Below are positions 5,492-5,618 of a stretch of 5,618 nt of DNA, one piece after another. The notes beneath the pieces are model-generated. The model saw only the letters and a list, made by a program, of their open reading frames with translations, had not been told where the DNA came from and did not search any database. Position numbers and translations under genes: made by a program. Numbering within the stretch: the first letter of the stretch is position 1; every line of letters starts with the position of its first letter. The stretch is from a bacterium (GTDB taxonomy: Bacteria; Verrucomicrobiota; Verrucomicrobiia; Limisphaerales; J093): positions 1-5,618 of the forward strand of contig JAJXTA010000235.1 of NCBI GenBank assembly GCA_021784265.1, written 5' to 3'.

Positions 5492-5618
5492 CTAAGCGCC
5501 GCTGGCGCCGGGGCGGGCGGGCCGGGCGGGCGGTGGTCTAGCTTGAATGACGCGCAAGCAGTAGCGCTCAAAATGCGCGCTAATGCGTGGCCAGGTCAAG
5601 TCTTTGACGTACGGGCGG
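5492..5618 (-). CDS. C-terminal end of a probable glycosyltransferase (5' part beyond window)
   Basis: Only the last 41 codons are present, ending at TAG (5492-5494). They read RPYVKDLTWPRISAHFERYC and then LRVIQARPPPARPARPGASGA. The 'TWPRI...FERY' pattern resembles the C-terminal helix of GT-B glycosyltransferases of the GT4 type, where a 'W..ia..y..vy' helix packs back onto the N-terminal domain. It is followed by a disordered Pro/Ala/Arg tail. The coding assignment rests on the frame being open to the right edge and on this signature; the catalytic region is not in the window. The stop is only 15 bases before the methyltransferase ATG, so the two are probably co-transcribed. Another cytoplasmic sugar-metabolic enzyme is possible. 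Confidence 0.5.
   Translation of the reverse strand, partial: RPYVKDLTWPRISAHFERYCLRVIQARPPPARPARPGASGA

Noticed and set aside
1..5618. A hidden defence, CRISPR, retron or toxin-antitoxin system
   Set aside because: No repeat-spacer array, reverse transcriptase, nuclease or small paired gene was found on either strand. All long frames are explained by the five minus-strand genes or their shadows.

Overview
All genes supported in this window lie on the minus strand, so the window is read from right to left. Base composition is GC-rich. The gene set suggests a member of the Verrucomicrobiota, possibly a Limisphaerales/Pedosphaera-like lineage. The grounds are a very large exported LamG/PA14/two-component-regulator-propeller protein rich in 'GTN' turns, a stand-alone short prepilin-type peptide, and few clear Shine-Dalgarno sequences. 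This placement is an inference from gene style; no marker gene is present.

Right edge (about 4679-5618): the last 41 codons of a probable glycosyltransferase are followed, after 15 bases and in the same reading frame, by a complete FkbM-like SAM-dependent methyltransferase. The pair looks like the end of a cell-surface polysaccharide or glycan-modification operon that continues beyond the window. A 194-base non-coding stretch with compact GC-rich stem-loops follows.

Middle (4332-4484 and 2933-4174): a 50-residue peptide consists of little more than a type IV prepilin leader, methylation motif and hydrophobic helix. After a 157-base gap comes a complete 12-helix major facilitator transporter resembling the AmpG/PAT group.

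Left half (1-2729): one uninterrupted reading frame of up to 909 codons runs off the left edge. It encodes an exported multidomain protein: signal peptide, LamG jellyroll, a carboxypeptidase-regulatory-like beta-sandwich, a PA14 domain that appears inserted inside a second such sandwich, then at least six beta-propeller repeats of the two-component-regulator type. Its C-terminus, which would decide between a membrane sensor kinase and a purely extracellular binding protein, is outside the window.

The genes share an envelope and cell-surface theme (glycan transfer and methylation, pilin-like peptide, membrane transport, exported carbohydrate-binding-like protein), but the gaps of 150-200 bases suggest three or four transcription units rather than one operon. 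I see no tRNA, rRNA, CRISPR array, insertion sequence or phage gene. No convincing new defence or mobile system is visible. The most unusual items are the nested PA14 architecture and the minimal prepilin.
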